A stretch of DNA of 37,697 nt from Dehalococcoidia bacterium (GCA_022451885.1 JAKUNN010000030.1:1-37697), one strand, 5' to 3'. Positions 19,612 to 28,943 are shown, numbered from the stretch's first letter. Numbers and translations: made by a program. The notes: generated from the sequence alone by a model not told the origin.

Positions 19612-20565
19612 ATGAACGATACTCAAGTTTTGTCATGGTTAGATGTATATCTTCAGCGAGTTGAAGTTACAAGCCAGCGTTCACCCTACACTGTCAGGAA
19701 TTACAAGAGTGACATTGGTTCGTTCATTAATTGGTGTGGTGATTTGGGTCATGCTCCGTTATCGATGACTCGTTCGATTTTTCGCTCATATTTAGCGTTT
19801 CTAAATGAACGTGGACTAGCTCGGGCATCTATTGTGCGCAGTCTTACGACTATCCATGCTTTTTATAGATTTTTACATACCGAAGGTGTTACAGAGAGGG
19901 ATTTACTATACGGAATTGTTCCTCCGAAAATTCCGCGTCGACTACCCAAGGTTTTAGAACTTAACCAGGTCGAAAATCTACTCGATGCGCCTGATGCTGA
20001 TACTCCTCATGGTTTACGTGATCGAGCGATCTTAGAGTTGCTTTACAGTACAGGTATACGTCTTTCGGAATTGGTTGCTTTAAATATTTCGGATTTGGAT
20101 TTGCCTGATTCATCTGCCCGAGTTTTTGGAAAGGGTAAGAAGGAGCGCATAGTTCTTTTTGGTTCAAATGCTTTACGTACACTACAACTGTATTTACAGG
20201 TTGCTCGTCCACAGTTGATATCTCGTAAAAAGAAAGGGACCGAAGCACTTTTTTTAAATCGTTTCGGGTCACGTTTATCTGCTAGGCATATTCAAACGAC
20301 TGTTAAATCTTATGCTCAGCAAACAGAGATTCCTTTTGATGTACATCCGCACCTTCTCAGACATTCTTTTGCAACACATTTGATTGATGGGGGAGCTGAT
20401 ATACGAACAGTTCAGGAGTTGCTTGGGCACGATTCTGCCAACACTACTCAAATTTATACTCATGTGAGTCAAGCACGCCAGGCTGGGCAATCTGATGAAA
20501 CGTGGGGTAATTTTGGCAAGCAGGCAGTTGAGCGGTCTCGACGTATTGTGCAGGTCCAAAAATGA
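19612..20565 (+). CDS. Tyrosine recombinase XerC/XerD
   Basis: N-terminal SAM-like domain and catalytic set STGIRLSELVAL, GKGKKER, HPHLLRHSFATHL, LLGHDSANTTQIYTHV. Confidence 0.93.
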   Translation: MNDTQVLSWLDVYLQRVEVTSQRSPYTVRNYKSDIGSFINWCGDLGHAPLSMTRSIFRSYLAFLNERGLARASIVRSLTTIHAFYRFLHTEGVTERDLLYGIVPPKIPRRLPKVLELNQVENLLDAPDADTPHGLRDRAILELLYSTGIRLSELVALNISDLDLPDSSARVFGKGKKERIVLFGSNALRTLQLYLQVARPQLISRKKKGTEALFLNRFGSRLSARHIQTTVKSYAQQTEIPFDVHPHLLRHSFATHLIDGGADIRTVQELLGHDSANTTQIYTHVSQARQAGQSDETWGNFGKQAVERSRRIVQVQK

Positions 20566-21011
20566 TTGAATCTACCTACCTAATTTTGCTAGTTCATGGA
20601 CCGAACCTTAATTTACTTGGTGAACGAAATCCGGAAGTTTACGGTAATACTTCGCTTGCTGAAATTGAATCTAATGTTTTGAATGAAGCAAAAAAGCGGG
20701 GTGCAGAAATTAAAACTTTTCAAAGTAATCATGAAGGAGGATTGATTGATTTTTTGCATGAAAACAGAACGCTTGCTAACGGAGTCTTGATTAACCCAGG
20801 AGGACTAACTCACACATCTGTTGCATTGCGAGACGCGATAGAGGCAATCAACATCCCAACTATCGAAGTACATCTTTCTGATATAACTGCGCGTGAAGAT
20901 TTTCGAAAGGTTTCATTAATTGCTGATGTTTGTATTGATCAGGTAGCTGGTCAGGGGCCCAAAGGATATACCAAGGCTGTTAATTTATTGATTGATAGTC
21001 TTGAGAGGTAA
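20562..21011 (+). CDS. aroQ: 3-dehydroquinate dehydratase, type II
   Basis: HGPNLNLLGERNPEVYG, FQSNHEGGLIDFLHE, INPGGLTHTSVALRDA, EVHLSDITARE. Confidence 0.96.
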   Translation: MIESTYLILLVHGPNLNLLGERNPEVYGNTSLAEIESNVLNEAKKRGAEIKTFQSNHEGGLIDFLHENRTLANGVLINPGGLTHTSVALRDAIEAINIPTIEVHLSDITAREDFRKVSLIADVCIDQVAGQGPKGYTKAVNLLIDSLER

Positions 21012-21037
21012 CTATCAATTCTGATAGTTTTGGAGAA

Positions 21038-22195
21038 ATGACTGAAAATTTTCCTGAACGATTAAAGCGCTTAAGGGCTTTGTTAGATAAAGAAGGTGTT
21101 GATGGGATATATATCTCTAGTCCTGTCGAGGATGTTACCCATCGCTATTCTTCGAATCGTCGTTACCTAACTGGATTTACAGGTTCTTCAGGAATACTTC
21201 TGATAAGTAGTAACAATGCTTATTTAGCAGTGGATGGGCGTTACGGAGAACAAGCGAAGGCGCAAATTGGCCAGAGCGATTTTACTTTGTATGAAACAGT
21301 CGGTTCTCAGGAACAATGGTTTCCTGAATTTTTGAATTTAGCAGGACTTGAGGGTAAACAGATTGCAATTTCTGCCAAAGATGTTGCTGTGAGTGAGTAT
21401 ATTACGCTGCAAAGCATCCTCTCTAATTTAAAAGGTGTTAAGCCAGATCTTATTCCGAAATTTTCGATTGTTGAAACAGTACGTTCTTTCAAGGACCAAG
21501 GAGAGATTGAAAAAATTAAGAGGTCGATTGAGATAGCTGAGAAGGCATTTTCATTTGCCTGTAGTTCTATCCCCTTTGGTGTTACAGAATCTGATTTTGC
21601 AGAATCCTTAAAAAAGGCTGTCTTTGCTTTTGATGGAGATGACTTTTCTTTCGAGCCTATTGTTGCATCTGGTCCTAACGCTGCGATGCCGCATGCACCA
21701 CTAAGTGATCGCATTTTTCAAATTGATGATTCTATTACTGTTGACTGGGGTGTATTAAAAGACGGCTACTGTAGCGATCTTACTAGGAGTTTCATTCTTG
21801 ATCCGGCGAGTGGCAGGGCTGACAAATTTCATGAGGTATATGACATTGTGCAGGCTGCCCAGGCAGTTGCAATTAATTCTATCGAAGTGGGCATGACAGG
21901 TGCACTGGTTCATCAATTTGCTGCTCGACATATTGAAGAAGCTGGCTATGGTGAATATTTTACACATGGTTTAGGTCATGGTGTTGGACTTGATGTGCAT
22001 GATTATCCTCCATATTTAGGACCTTCCTCAGAGGATGTTTTAGGTGAGGGGATGGTTTTTACCATAGAGCCAGGTATCTATATAAAGGAATGGGGTGGTG
22101 TTCGCATTGAGGATATCGTTCATATTAAAGATGGTCGTGCTCAGCGCTTAAGTAATTTAGCATCCACGATCTCGCCTAATTTTGGAGGTTTATAA
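21038..22195 (+). CDS. Xaa-Pro peptidase (M24 aminopeptidase P family)
   Basis: Creatinase-like N-domain and metal-binding VDWGVLKDGYCSDLTRSF, HGLGHGVGLDVHDYP, GMVFTIEPGIYI; sits in the aroQ-pepP-efp order. Confidence 0.95.
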   Translation: MTENFPERLKRLRALLDKEGVDGIYISSPVEDVTHRYSSNRRYLTGFTGSSGILLISSNNAYLAVDGRYGEQAKAQIGQSDFTLYETVGSQEQWFPEFLNLAGLEGKQIAISAKDVAVSEYITLQSILSNLKGVKPDLIPKFSIVETVRSFKDQGEIEKIKRSIEIAEKAFSFACSSIPFGVTESDFAESLKKAVFAFDGDDFSFEPIVASGPNAAMPHAPLSDRIFQIDDSITVDWGVLKDGYCSDLTRSFILDPASGRADKFHEVYDIVQAAQAVAINSIEVGMTGALVHQFAARHIEEAGYGEYFTHGLGHGVGLDVHDYPPYLGPSSEDVLGEGMVFTIEPGIYIKEWGGVRIEDIVHIKDGRAQRLSNLASTISPNFGGL

Positions 22196-22196
22196 A

Positions 22197-22754
22197 ATGA
22201 TTACAACTGGAGATATCCGTAAAGGGACAGCAATTGAACTTGATGGGAAACCTTACTCTGTACTTGATTTTTCTCATATAAAAATGGGCCGAGGTTCTGC
22301 GCAGTTACGTATGAAACTGCGTGATATTCGTTCAGGAGCAACAATCGAACATACGGTTCAAGCCGGGACAAAGTTTGAAAAGGCACAAGTTGAGCGTCGG
22401 GAAATGGAATACCTTTATCCAGATGGTGATTTTTTCTATTTCATGAACACTGAGACCTATGATCAGATTCCTGTGGATGGTGATAAGGTTGGTAGCGTGG
22501 CGAACTATTTACGGGAAAATATAAAATGTAATGTTGTTTTGTATGGAGAAGAAGTAATAGCAATTGAATTGCCAAATGTTGTCACGCTTACAGTCAATCA
22601 AACAGATCCGGGTCATAAAGGCGATACTGCTCAAGGGGCACTAAAACCTGCCACACTAGAAACTGGTATTGTCGTGAACGTACCACTTTTTATTAATGAA
22701 GGTGATGATATTCGTGTTAACACTGATTCTGGTGAGTACGTAGAAAGGGCCTAA
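22197..22754 (+). CDS. efp: Translation elongation factor P
   Basis: MITTGDIRKGTAIELDGKPYSVLDF...MGRGSAQLRMKLRD...; C-terminal VNVPLFINEGDDIRVNTDSGEYVERA; ATG at 22197 preferred over track start 22182. Confidence 0.97.
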   Translation: MITTGDIRKGTAIELDGKPYSVLDFSHIKMGRGSAQLRMKLRDIRSGATIEHTVQAGTKFEKAQVERREMEYLYPDGDFFYFMNTETYDQIPVDGDKVGSVANYLRENIKCNVVLYGEEVIAIELPNVVTLTVNQTDPGHKGDTAQGALKPATLETGIVVNVPLFINEGDDIRVNTDSGEYVERA

Positions 22755-22768
22755 ATGACGGTTTAGCT

Positions 22769-23947
22769 ATGGAACCTCTGTCAGTAGATGCATTGAATTC
22801 GATTATTCGGCGTATTGTTAGGTCAGAAGAGTTACTTGCCAATATTTGGGTATTGGGTGAGATTACAAATTTCCGTCCCCATAATTCAGGCCATCGCTTT
22901 TTCTCTTTAACTGATGGAGAGGCAACTATACGAAGTGTTATTTGGCGTGGTGATGTGCAGGACTTTCCTTTTGATAACGGAGAACGTGTTCTTGCTCACG
23001 GACATGTAGATTTCTATCCTGTCCGAGGTGATTTGCAGTTTGTTTGTGATTTTATTCGTCCAGAAGGTGTTGGTCTTGAAGCTGCGCGTTTTGAACAGCT
23101 ACGAGCCCGCTTGGAAGATGAAGGTTTATTTGATCCCTCTCGGAAACGAAAAGTACCTGTTTACCCTGAACATATTGGGTTAGTTACTTCGGAATCAGGT
23201 GCTGCATTGCATGACGTGAAGAATGTTTTGATTCATCGGTGGCCACTTGCAACTGTTATTTTGGCACCTGCTACTGTTCAAGGGGAAACTGCTCCAGCAA
23301 GTATAGTTCGTGCTTTGGCTCAACTTGATCAGCAAAAGGTCGATGTAGTAATTATTGCACGTGGAGGGGGTTCAAGTGAGGATCTTGCTGCGTTCAACGA
23401 TGAAACAGTTGTACGAGCTATTTTTTCTTCAAAGGTACCAATTGTTAGTGGTATTGGACATGATACAGATCTGACACTTACTGATCTCGTTGCCGATGTT
23501 AGCGCTCCCACACCTTCTGCAGCTGCACAGCGTGCAACTCCAGATAAGCATGATATTCTGGAGAGTATCAGCGACTATGGCCGGATGATGACCTCAAACC
23601 TTAATAGTATTCTAAGGCGTGAACTCTTAAATGTTGAAAACCTTATCCACCGTTTTAAGATGAAAGTCCCAGTGGTTTCTGAATATTTGACCTCTACAGA
23701 TGCCTTGCTTCTACGTTTAAATAACAATATTGCTGAGCAAGTGCATGAAATGGAAGTTAATTGTGATAAACAAGATGTACGTTTAAATGTTTTGGATCCT
23801 GAGGCTACAATTGCTCGTGGTTTTTCTGTTATTGAGAAAAGCTTTAAGGGGGAAAAAATTGTTGTTACCCGAATTCAGGACGTTACCCCTGATGAAGTGT
23901 TGGATGTTTCTGTTAAGGACGGAACCTTCCCAGTAAAGGTTGTTTAA
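22769..23947 (+). CDS. xseA: Exodeoxyribonuclease VII large subunit
   Basis: LWVLGEITNFRPHNSGHRFFSL-type OB domain, GLVTSESGAALHDV, IIARGGGSSEDLAAFNDE, GIGHDTDLTLTDLVAD...PTPSAAA. Confidence 0.96.
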   Translation: MEPLSVDALNSIIRRIVRSEELLANIWVLGEITNFRPHNSGHRFFSLTDGEATIRSVIWRGDVQDFPFDNGERVLAHGHVDFYPVRGDLQFVCDFIRPEGVGLEAARFEQLRARLEDEGLFDPSRKRKVPVYPEHIGLVTSESGAALHDVKNVLIHRWPLATVILAPATVQGETAPASIVRALAQLDQQKVDVVIIARGGGSSEDLAAFNDETVVRAIFSSKVPIVSGIGHDTDLTLTDLVADVSAPTPSAAAQRATPDKHDILESISDYGRMMTSNLNSILRRELLNVENLIHRFKMKVPVVSEYLTSTDALLLRLNNNIAEQVHEMEVNCDKQDVRLNVLDPEATIARGFSVIEKSFKGEKIVVTRIQDVTPDEVLDVSVKDGTFPVKVV

Positions 23948-23951
23948 CTAA

Positions 23952-24182
23952 ATGGCAGAAAAACGGACGATTGAAGAGATATTAGAAGATATTGAGAATC
24001 AGGTTGCTAGATTAGAGAAGGGAAATTTGCCCCTGGAGGAAGCTATCGAGTCCTATAAAGCGGGCGTAGAAACCGTAGCTGAATTGCGTTCAAGATTGTC
24101 TGAGGCGAAATTGCAAATTTCTGAAATCCAATCACATTTAGCTGAATTAGAATCCGATGACAATGAAGAATTTGAATCCTGA
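23952..24182 (+). CDS. xseB: Exodeoxyribonuclease VII small subunit
   Basis: Short helical protein with IEEILEDIENQVARLEKGNLPLEEAIESYKAGVE; directly after xseA. Confidence 0.93.
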   Translation: MAEKRTIEEILEDIENQVARLEKGNLPLEEAIESYKAGVETVAELRSRLSEAKLQISEIQSHLAELESDDNEEFES

Positions 24183-24945
24183 AGTTCCTCTTAAGATTGC
24201 TTGGCTAACTACTGGACGGGGTTCTGGCTCTTACGATGCTTTGGCTCATCTGATCGAAGAGATCGAAAAGGGACTACCTGTTCAAATAGCAGTAGTGTTC
24301 TGTAATCGTGAGCGTGGTGAATCTGTAGCTACTGACCGTTTGTTGAATCTTGTGCAGGCGAAAGGGATACCGCTTGAAACAATTTCCTCAGTGCAATTCC
24401 GTCGATCTTCAGGCGGAGATCGTTCAGTAGCAGGAGGGCCCTTACCGGAGTGGCGTCAAGATTTTGATAAACAAGTAGGTGATCATTTAGAGGAATACAA
24501 TTTTTCGTTAGTTGTACTTTTCGGGTACATGTTAATCGTTACTGAGTCATTGTTTTCCCGATTTCCTCTTCTAAATGATCATCCGGCTTTGCCTGACGGG
24601 CCAACAGGGACCTATCAGCAAGTCATAACGGAATTGATTCTAAAGAATTCAAAAGAATCGGGTTGTATGTATCACTTTGTAACAGAGCAAGTGGATCGTG
24701 GTCCTGTGGTAACATTCTGCCGTTTCGAAATACCTATAGACTCATCTCTTTCTCTACCAGAAAATCCGACTCAAGAACAAATTGAGTCGCACCCTTTGTA
24801 TGGACAAATTCGAGAACTTGGTCTAGTTCGTGAGCGAGCCCTTCTAACTGAAACGCTACGTGCATTTGGTAGTGGTCAATTGTCTGTAAAGTCAATAAAA
24901 GCTCTTGATTTAACTAATGAGATTGATCGCTTGATCGGCCTATAA
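24163..24945 (+). CDS. PurN-like formyltransferase family protein
   Basis: IAWLTTGRGSGS, LLNDHPALPDGPTGTYQ (N-x-H-P), VTEQVDRGPVV (D-x-GP) typical of the formyl_transf_N fold; substrate not certain. Confidence 0.75.
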   Translation: MKNLNPEVPLKIAWLTTGRGSGSYDALAHLIEEIEKGLPVQIAVVFCNRERGESVATDRLLNLVQAKGIPLETISSVQFRRSSGGDRSVAGGPLPEWRQDFDKQVGDHLEEYNFSLVVLFGYMLIVTESLFSRFPLLNDHPALPDGPTGTYQQVITELILKNSKESGCMYHFVTEQVDRGPVVTFCRFEIPIDSSLSLPENPTQEQIESHPLYGQIRELGLVRERALLTETLRAFGSGQLSVKSIKALDLTNEIDRLIGL

Positions 24946-25002
24946 CAGTTAGTATTGGGGAAATTATCTTTCTATCCTGATGATCGACGAGAGGGATCTA
25001 TA

Positions 25003-25722
25003 ATGTCAAATTACTTAAATAGTGAACAGTTAGAATCGCTTGCCGTATGGCCTTCCCCTGCAATTTCTAATGCCATAGAAACCTTTAATGTACGTTCTCG
25101 TAATAGCGGTTTTATGAGTAGTGATATTGTATGTCGATTCCCTGATTTGAAACCCATAGTTGGGTATGCAGTGACCTGTACTATACGTTCGTCAATCCCC
25201 CCTAAAGATGATCTTGAAGTGAAAGCAACACGTAACCAATGGTGGGAACATATCCAATCTATTCCTGCGCCACGTATCGTGGTTATTCAGGATCTTGATG
25301 ATCCTCCGCGAGGCTCTTTTTGGGGTGAGGTAAATGGTAATGTGCATCACGCTATGGAGTGCTTAGGGGTCATTACCAATGGCGGTGTACGTGACTTAGA
25401 TGAAGTTAGAGAGATAGGGTTTCAATTTTTAGCAAAAGAAATACTTGTTTCACATGCTTATGTGCATCAAGTTGAAGTTGGCATTCCTGTTACAGTAGGT
25501 GGCCTTACCGTTAGTCCGGGTGATCTTTTACACGCTGATCAACATGGTTGTGTGCGCATCCCTGGGGATATTGCTGGTCAAGTTGCTGATGCTGCACAAA
25601 TTGTTGAGGATCGTGAAAAGGTTATTATTGATTACTGTAAGTCATCTGATTTTTCATTTGATGGCTTGCGTTCCCTATATGATTCAGGGACTGCTTTTAC
25701 CGCTCCTCGTGAGGAGCCGTAG
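25003..25722 (+). CDS. RraA / HMG-aldolase-like family protein
   Basis: GVITNGGVRDLDEVREIGFQFLAKE...GIPVTVGGLTVSPGDLLHADQHGCVRIP; ATG 25003 preceded by GAGAGGG. Confidence 0.85.
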   Translation: MSNYLNSEQLESLAVWPSPAISNAIETFNVRSRNSGFMSSDIVCRFPDLKPIVGYAVTCTIRSSIPPKDDLEVKATRNQWWEHIQSIPAPRIVVIQDLDDPPRGSFWGEVNGNVHHAMECLGVITNGGVRDLDEVREIGFQFLAKEILVSHAYVHQVEVGIPVTVGGLTVSPGDLLHADQHGCVRIPGDIAGQVADAAQIVEDREKVIIDYCKSSDFSFDGLRSLYDSGTAFTAPREEP

Positions 25723-26905
25723 TCGCTTTTTTAAATCGATACGGTTTTCTGGTGGGATTTTTCAATTCTACTGCTCGTAAGATAATTTTTTCACCATAAC
25801 GTTGTCGTAGTTTGTTGATGTTTGGTTGTAGCGTTGATAATTCCTCACCGAATTGAAGTTGTTGTGCTAAGGGTGAAAGGTTTGTTACCCCTACGCCAAT
25901 TAGTCTTAATGGTGGATAGCCATATTCTGACCAGATACTCTCAAACAGTGTGATTGTACGAGCAAAGAGTTGATCGGAACTAGTGACTTGTGTACTGCTT
26001 GTTGTCGAACGTGAAAATGTTTCAAATGGTGTAAATCGAATTTTTACTATTACTGTACGTGCGCCTTGTCGGTTCTTAGATATATCCCGAGCAATTTTTT
26101 CTGCCTGTGAACGTAGCACACCTCGTAAGCGTGTCTTGGACGGTTCATCCATAGTGAATGTGGTTTCCCGACTAAAAGATTTTGATTTTATAGTTCGTGG
26201 GTGTAATGGATTTAAGTCAACTCCTTGTGCTCTGTTATGAAGTACAGATCCTATTTTTCCAAGTCGTTCAATTAATATTTCGCGAGGGAAGCTAGCAAGA
26301 TCACCTATCGTTTTTAAACCTAGCCGTTTTAGTACGTGCTCTGTTTTTGGTCCAATCATTGGTAAATTACGTAATGCTAAGGGAGACAGGAATTCAGCTT
26401 CAGCACCTGCTCGTATTGATAGCATTCCATCAGGTTTGGCTGTTTCACTAGCAACCTTTGCAACGACGTGATTTGATGCGATTCCTATTGATGCAGTAAT
26501 ACCAATTTCGTTTTGGATTTCGGTACGAATTAACTTTCCTGCCGTTTCAGCTGTGCCGAATAGACGTTGCGTTCCTTGCATATTTAAGAATGCTTCGTCA
26601 TATCCATAAGGTTCATGTGCTGGGGTATAGCGTAAGAGTATGTTGTTGAACTGTTCTGATGCTGTTTCATAATAATTCATATCTGGAGGAATAAATATTG
26701 CTTGTGGACATAACTTATAGGCTTGGATGGTTGATATTCCTGAGTGAATCCCGTAGGCTCGCGCCTCGTAGCTACACGTACTAACTATTCCACGTTTTTC
26801 TAATGTTCCAACTATTACAGGCATTCCTCGTAGGTGTGGTTTTCGTCGTATTTCCATGGATACAAAGAAAGCATCTAAATCAACATGCAGGATTATTTTA
26901 GTCAT
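25697..26905 (-). CDS. dinB: DNA polymerase IV (Y family)
   Basis: MTKIILHVDLDAFFVSMEIRRKPHLRGMPVIVG, CSYEARAYGIHSG, YDEAFLN, ASIGIASNHVVAKVASETAKPDG, LPMIGPKTEHVLKRLGLKTIGDLA. Confidence 0.95.
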   Translation of the reverse strand: MTKIILHVDLDAFFVSMEIRRKPHLRGMPVIVGTLEKRGIVSTCSYEARAYGIHSGISTIQAYKLCPQAIFIPPDMNYYETASEQFNNILLRYTPAHEPYGYDEAFLNMQGTQRLFGTAETAGKLIRTEIQNEIGITASIGIASNHVVAKVASETAKPDGMLSIRAGAEAEFLSPLALRNLPMIGPKTEHVLKRLGLKTIGDLASFPREILIERLGKIGSVLHNRAQGVDLNPLHPRTIKSKSFSRETTFTMDEPSKTRLRGVLRSQAEKIARDISKNRQGARTVIVKIRFTPFETFSRSTTSSTQVTSSDQLFARTITLFESIWSEYGYPPLRLIGVGVTNLSPLAQQLQFGEELSTLQPNINKLRQRYGEKIILRAVELKNPTRKPYRFKKATTAPHEER

Positions 26906-26919
26906 TAGTTAGAAAATAT

Positions 26920-26933
26920 AGAACATTTGTTCT
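26920..26933 (-). promoter_or_regulatory. Candidate LexA/SOS box AGAACATTTGTTCT upstream of dinB
   Basis: Palindrome GAAC-N4-GTTC, matches Gram-positive-type LexA consensus, 15 bp upstream of dinB ATG; embedded in a 32-nt imperfect dyad 26911-26942. Confidence 0.75.
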
Positions 26934-26980
26934 GTATTTTCTATAATAGAAACACAATTTTTTAAAATATTGCGTTGAAT

Positions 26981-27988
26981 TTAACCCCTTGGGGGTAATG
27001 TTGCCCTTGGAGTAACATTGGGGTTGGCCACATATTCTGGCCATCGTCCTTCCATTATTCCGGTGATAGTCTCACCCACTCGACGTTGCATGCTAGCGAA
27101 AGAATCGTCTGAGTAGGATGCTGAGTGAGGCATTAGAACTACGTTGTTCATTTGGGTTAAGGGTGAGCTATTAGGTAGAGGTTCCACCTCAAACACATCT
27201 AATCCAGCTCCAGCTATTTCCTCATTCTGTAAGGCATTGATTAAAGCTGTCTCATCTATAACTGGTCCACGTGCTGTGTTGATAATATATGCAGTGGATT
27301 TCATTGCTTGAAATTCTTTTTTGCCTATAAGCCCTCGTGTTGATTCTGATAATGGTGCATGTACAGACACATAATCTGATCGGTTTAAGAGCTCTTCTAT
27401 TTTTGTTACGCGTTCTACACCAAATGAACGAAAAACTCCTTCGCCTACATAAGGATCCCAGGCAATTACATTTAAACCTAAAGCTTTTGCTCGGGGCACT
27501 ACTGTTCGCGCAATATTACCAAAGGCTATCAACCCTAGAGTTTCCCCTTCAATGGCCCCCATTGGCCCTAGTGGCCCTGGCCTCCAAGTACCGGACCGAA
27601 CGGCCTGATCAAGTAGAGTTAATTTTTTCGCGCATGCAAGAAGGAGCAGTATTGCTTGATTAGCTACTTCTGGCTGACAGAAATCTGGGAAGTGGGCTAC
27701 TACAATTCCATGTTCTGTTGCAGCAGGAATATCTAAGGTGTCTAAACCCACTCCATAACGAACCATTACCTGACATTTTGGCATGGCTTCAATAACCCGA
27801 CGTGTAATTTGCGCACCTAGGACCAATAGTCCATTTGCGTCCTTAACATTAGAAATCAATTCTTCTTCGGTAGATGCTTGAGTTAGTTTTAAAATCCCAC
27901 CACCACCTTCAATGAGTTCACGCTCTCGCGTGAAGTCCATCGTGGGGCGTGCGTCGGTGTGTACTGCTAAAAATTTTGTTTCATCCAT
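26981..27988 (-). CDS. D-isomer-specific 2-hydroxyacid dehydrogenase (SerA/CtBP-like)
   Basis: LGLIAFGNIARTVVPRAKALGLNVIAWDPY Rossmann motif, NTARGPVIDETALINAL, GAGLDVFEVEPLP, LMPHSASYSD. Confidence 0.9.
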   Translation of the reverse strand: MDETKFLAVHTDARPTMDFTRERELIEGGGGILKLTQASTEEELISNVKDANGLLVLGAQITRRVIEAMPKCQVMVRYGVGLDTLDIPAATEHGIVVAHFPDFCQPEVANQAILLLLACAKKLTLLDQAVRSGTWRPGPLGPMGAIEGETLGLIAFGNIARTVVPRAKALGLNVIAWDPYVGEGVFRSFGVERVTKIEELLNRSDYVSVHAPLSESTRGLIGKKEFQAMKSTAYIINTARGPVIDETALINALQNEEIAGAGLDVFEVEPLPNSSPLTQMNNVVLMPHSASYSDDSFASMQRRVGETITGIMEGRWPEYVANPNVTPRATLPPRG

Positions 27989-28090
27989 ATTTGGGGAGCA
28001 TGCAATTGTGCTCGCGTTCTGTCAATTTCAAGAAAAGTGCTCACTTTTTTGTTTTGCCTGTTATATTCCCCTGCATACGAGTAAAGGAGT

Positions 28091-28876
28091 GTGAGTGTGA
28101 CTGCTAAATCTGAGACTACGTCTTATACCGACAATACTATTGAAGTAGCAGGTCTAAGTGTTCGTTATTTGCAGGGAGGTGACGGTCCTACGATTGTCGT
28201 TTTGCATCATTCAACAGGAAGTTTAGGTTGGCTGCCTTTTTATGATTTACTTGCGGAAAATTATACAGTTTTGGTTCCAGATTTACCTGGATACGGACAA
28301 TCGGAACGTCCAGCATGGGCACGTGAACCAAGAGATATCGCTCTAATTTTATCTGCCTTTATCCTAAAAATGGACCTTAGCAACATTCACCTTATTGGAT
28401 TTGGGCTAGGTGGATTTCTTGCTGCTGAGATAGCTACCTTTGGGCATGAAAGGCTAGATCGACTCATCCTTGTAGGTGCGGCTGGAGTTAAGCCAAAAGA
28501 AGGTGAAATCGTAGATCAAATGTTAATAGACTTCTACGAGTATGTTCAGGCTGGCTTTTCTGATTTGAATAAATATACCGAGATATTTGGCGAGGAACTT
28601 GATCAAGCAACTAAAGAGCTCTGGGATTATAGCCGTGAGATGACGGCTCGCATTAGCTGGGCACCTTATATGTTTAGTCGTCGATTGTTACCTTTGCTTA
28701 GTGAAGTCGATACACCAACTTTGTTGCTCTGGGGTGAAGATGATCGGATTGTTCCTCTAGATTGTGGGAAGCAATACGAGCAGGCTATTCCTAATAGCAC
28801 ACTTAAAGTTTTGAAAAATGCTGGGCATCTAATTGAGCTTGAGGACCCCCAACTGCTTTTCGAAGAGATTGGTTGA
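28091..28876 (+). CDS. Alpha/beta-hydrolase-fold protein with nucleophile Ser replaced by Gly
   Basis: VLHHSTGSLGWLPF, PDLPGYGQSERP, IHLIGFGLGGFLAAEIA (nucleophile elbow), LLLWGEDDRIVP, NAGHLIELEDP. Confidence 0.85.
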   Translation: MSVTAKSETTSYTDNTIEVAGLSVRYLQGGDGPTIVVLHHSTGSLGWLPFYDLLAENYTVLVPDLPGYGQSERPAWAREPRDIALILSAFILKMDLSNIHLIGFGLGGFLAAEIATFGHERLDRLILVGAAGVKPKEGEIVDQMLIDFYEYVQAGFSDLNKYTEIFGEELDQATKELWDYSREMTARISWAPYMFSRRLLPLLSEVDTPTLLLWGEDDRIVPLDCGKQYEQAIPNSTLKVLKNAGHLIELEDPQLLFEEIG

Positions 28877-28943
28877 TTTTTTCAATTAGGGGAAAGATTT
28901 AAGGATTTTTTTATTAACTCTCCCAAGCTTCTCTTTTACCCCC

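Noticed and set aside
19612-20565. Tyrosine recombinase as evidence of an integrated mobile element
   Set aside because: XerC/D-length housekeeping recombinase in an operon-like row with mutL and aroQ; no flanking att repeats, tRNA or phage/ICE genes seen.
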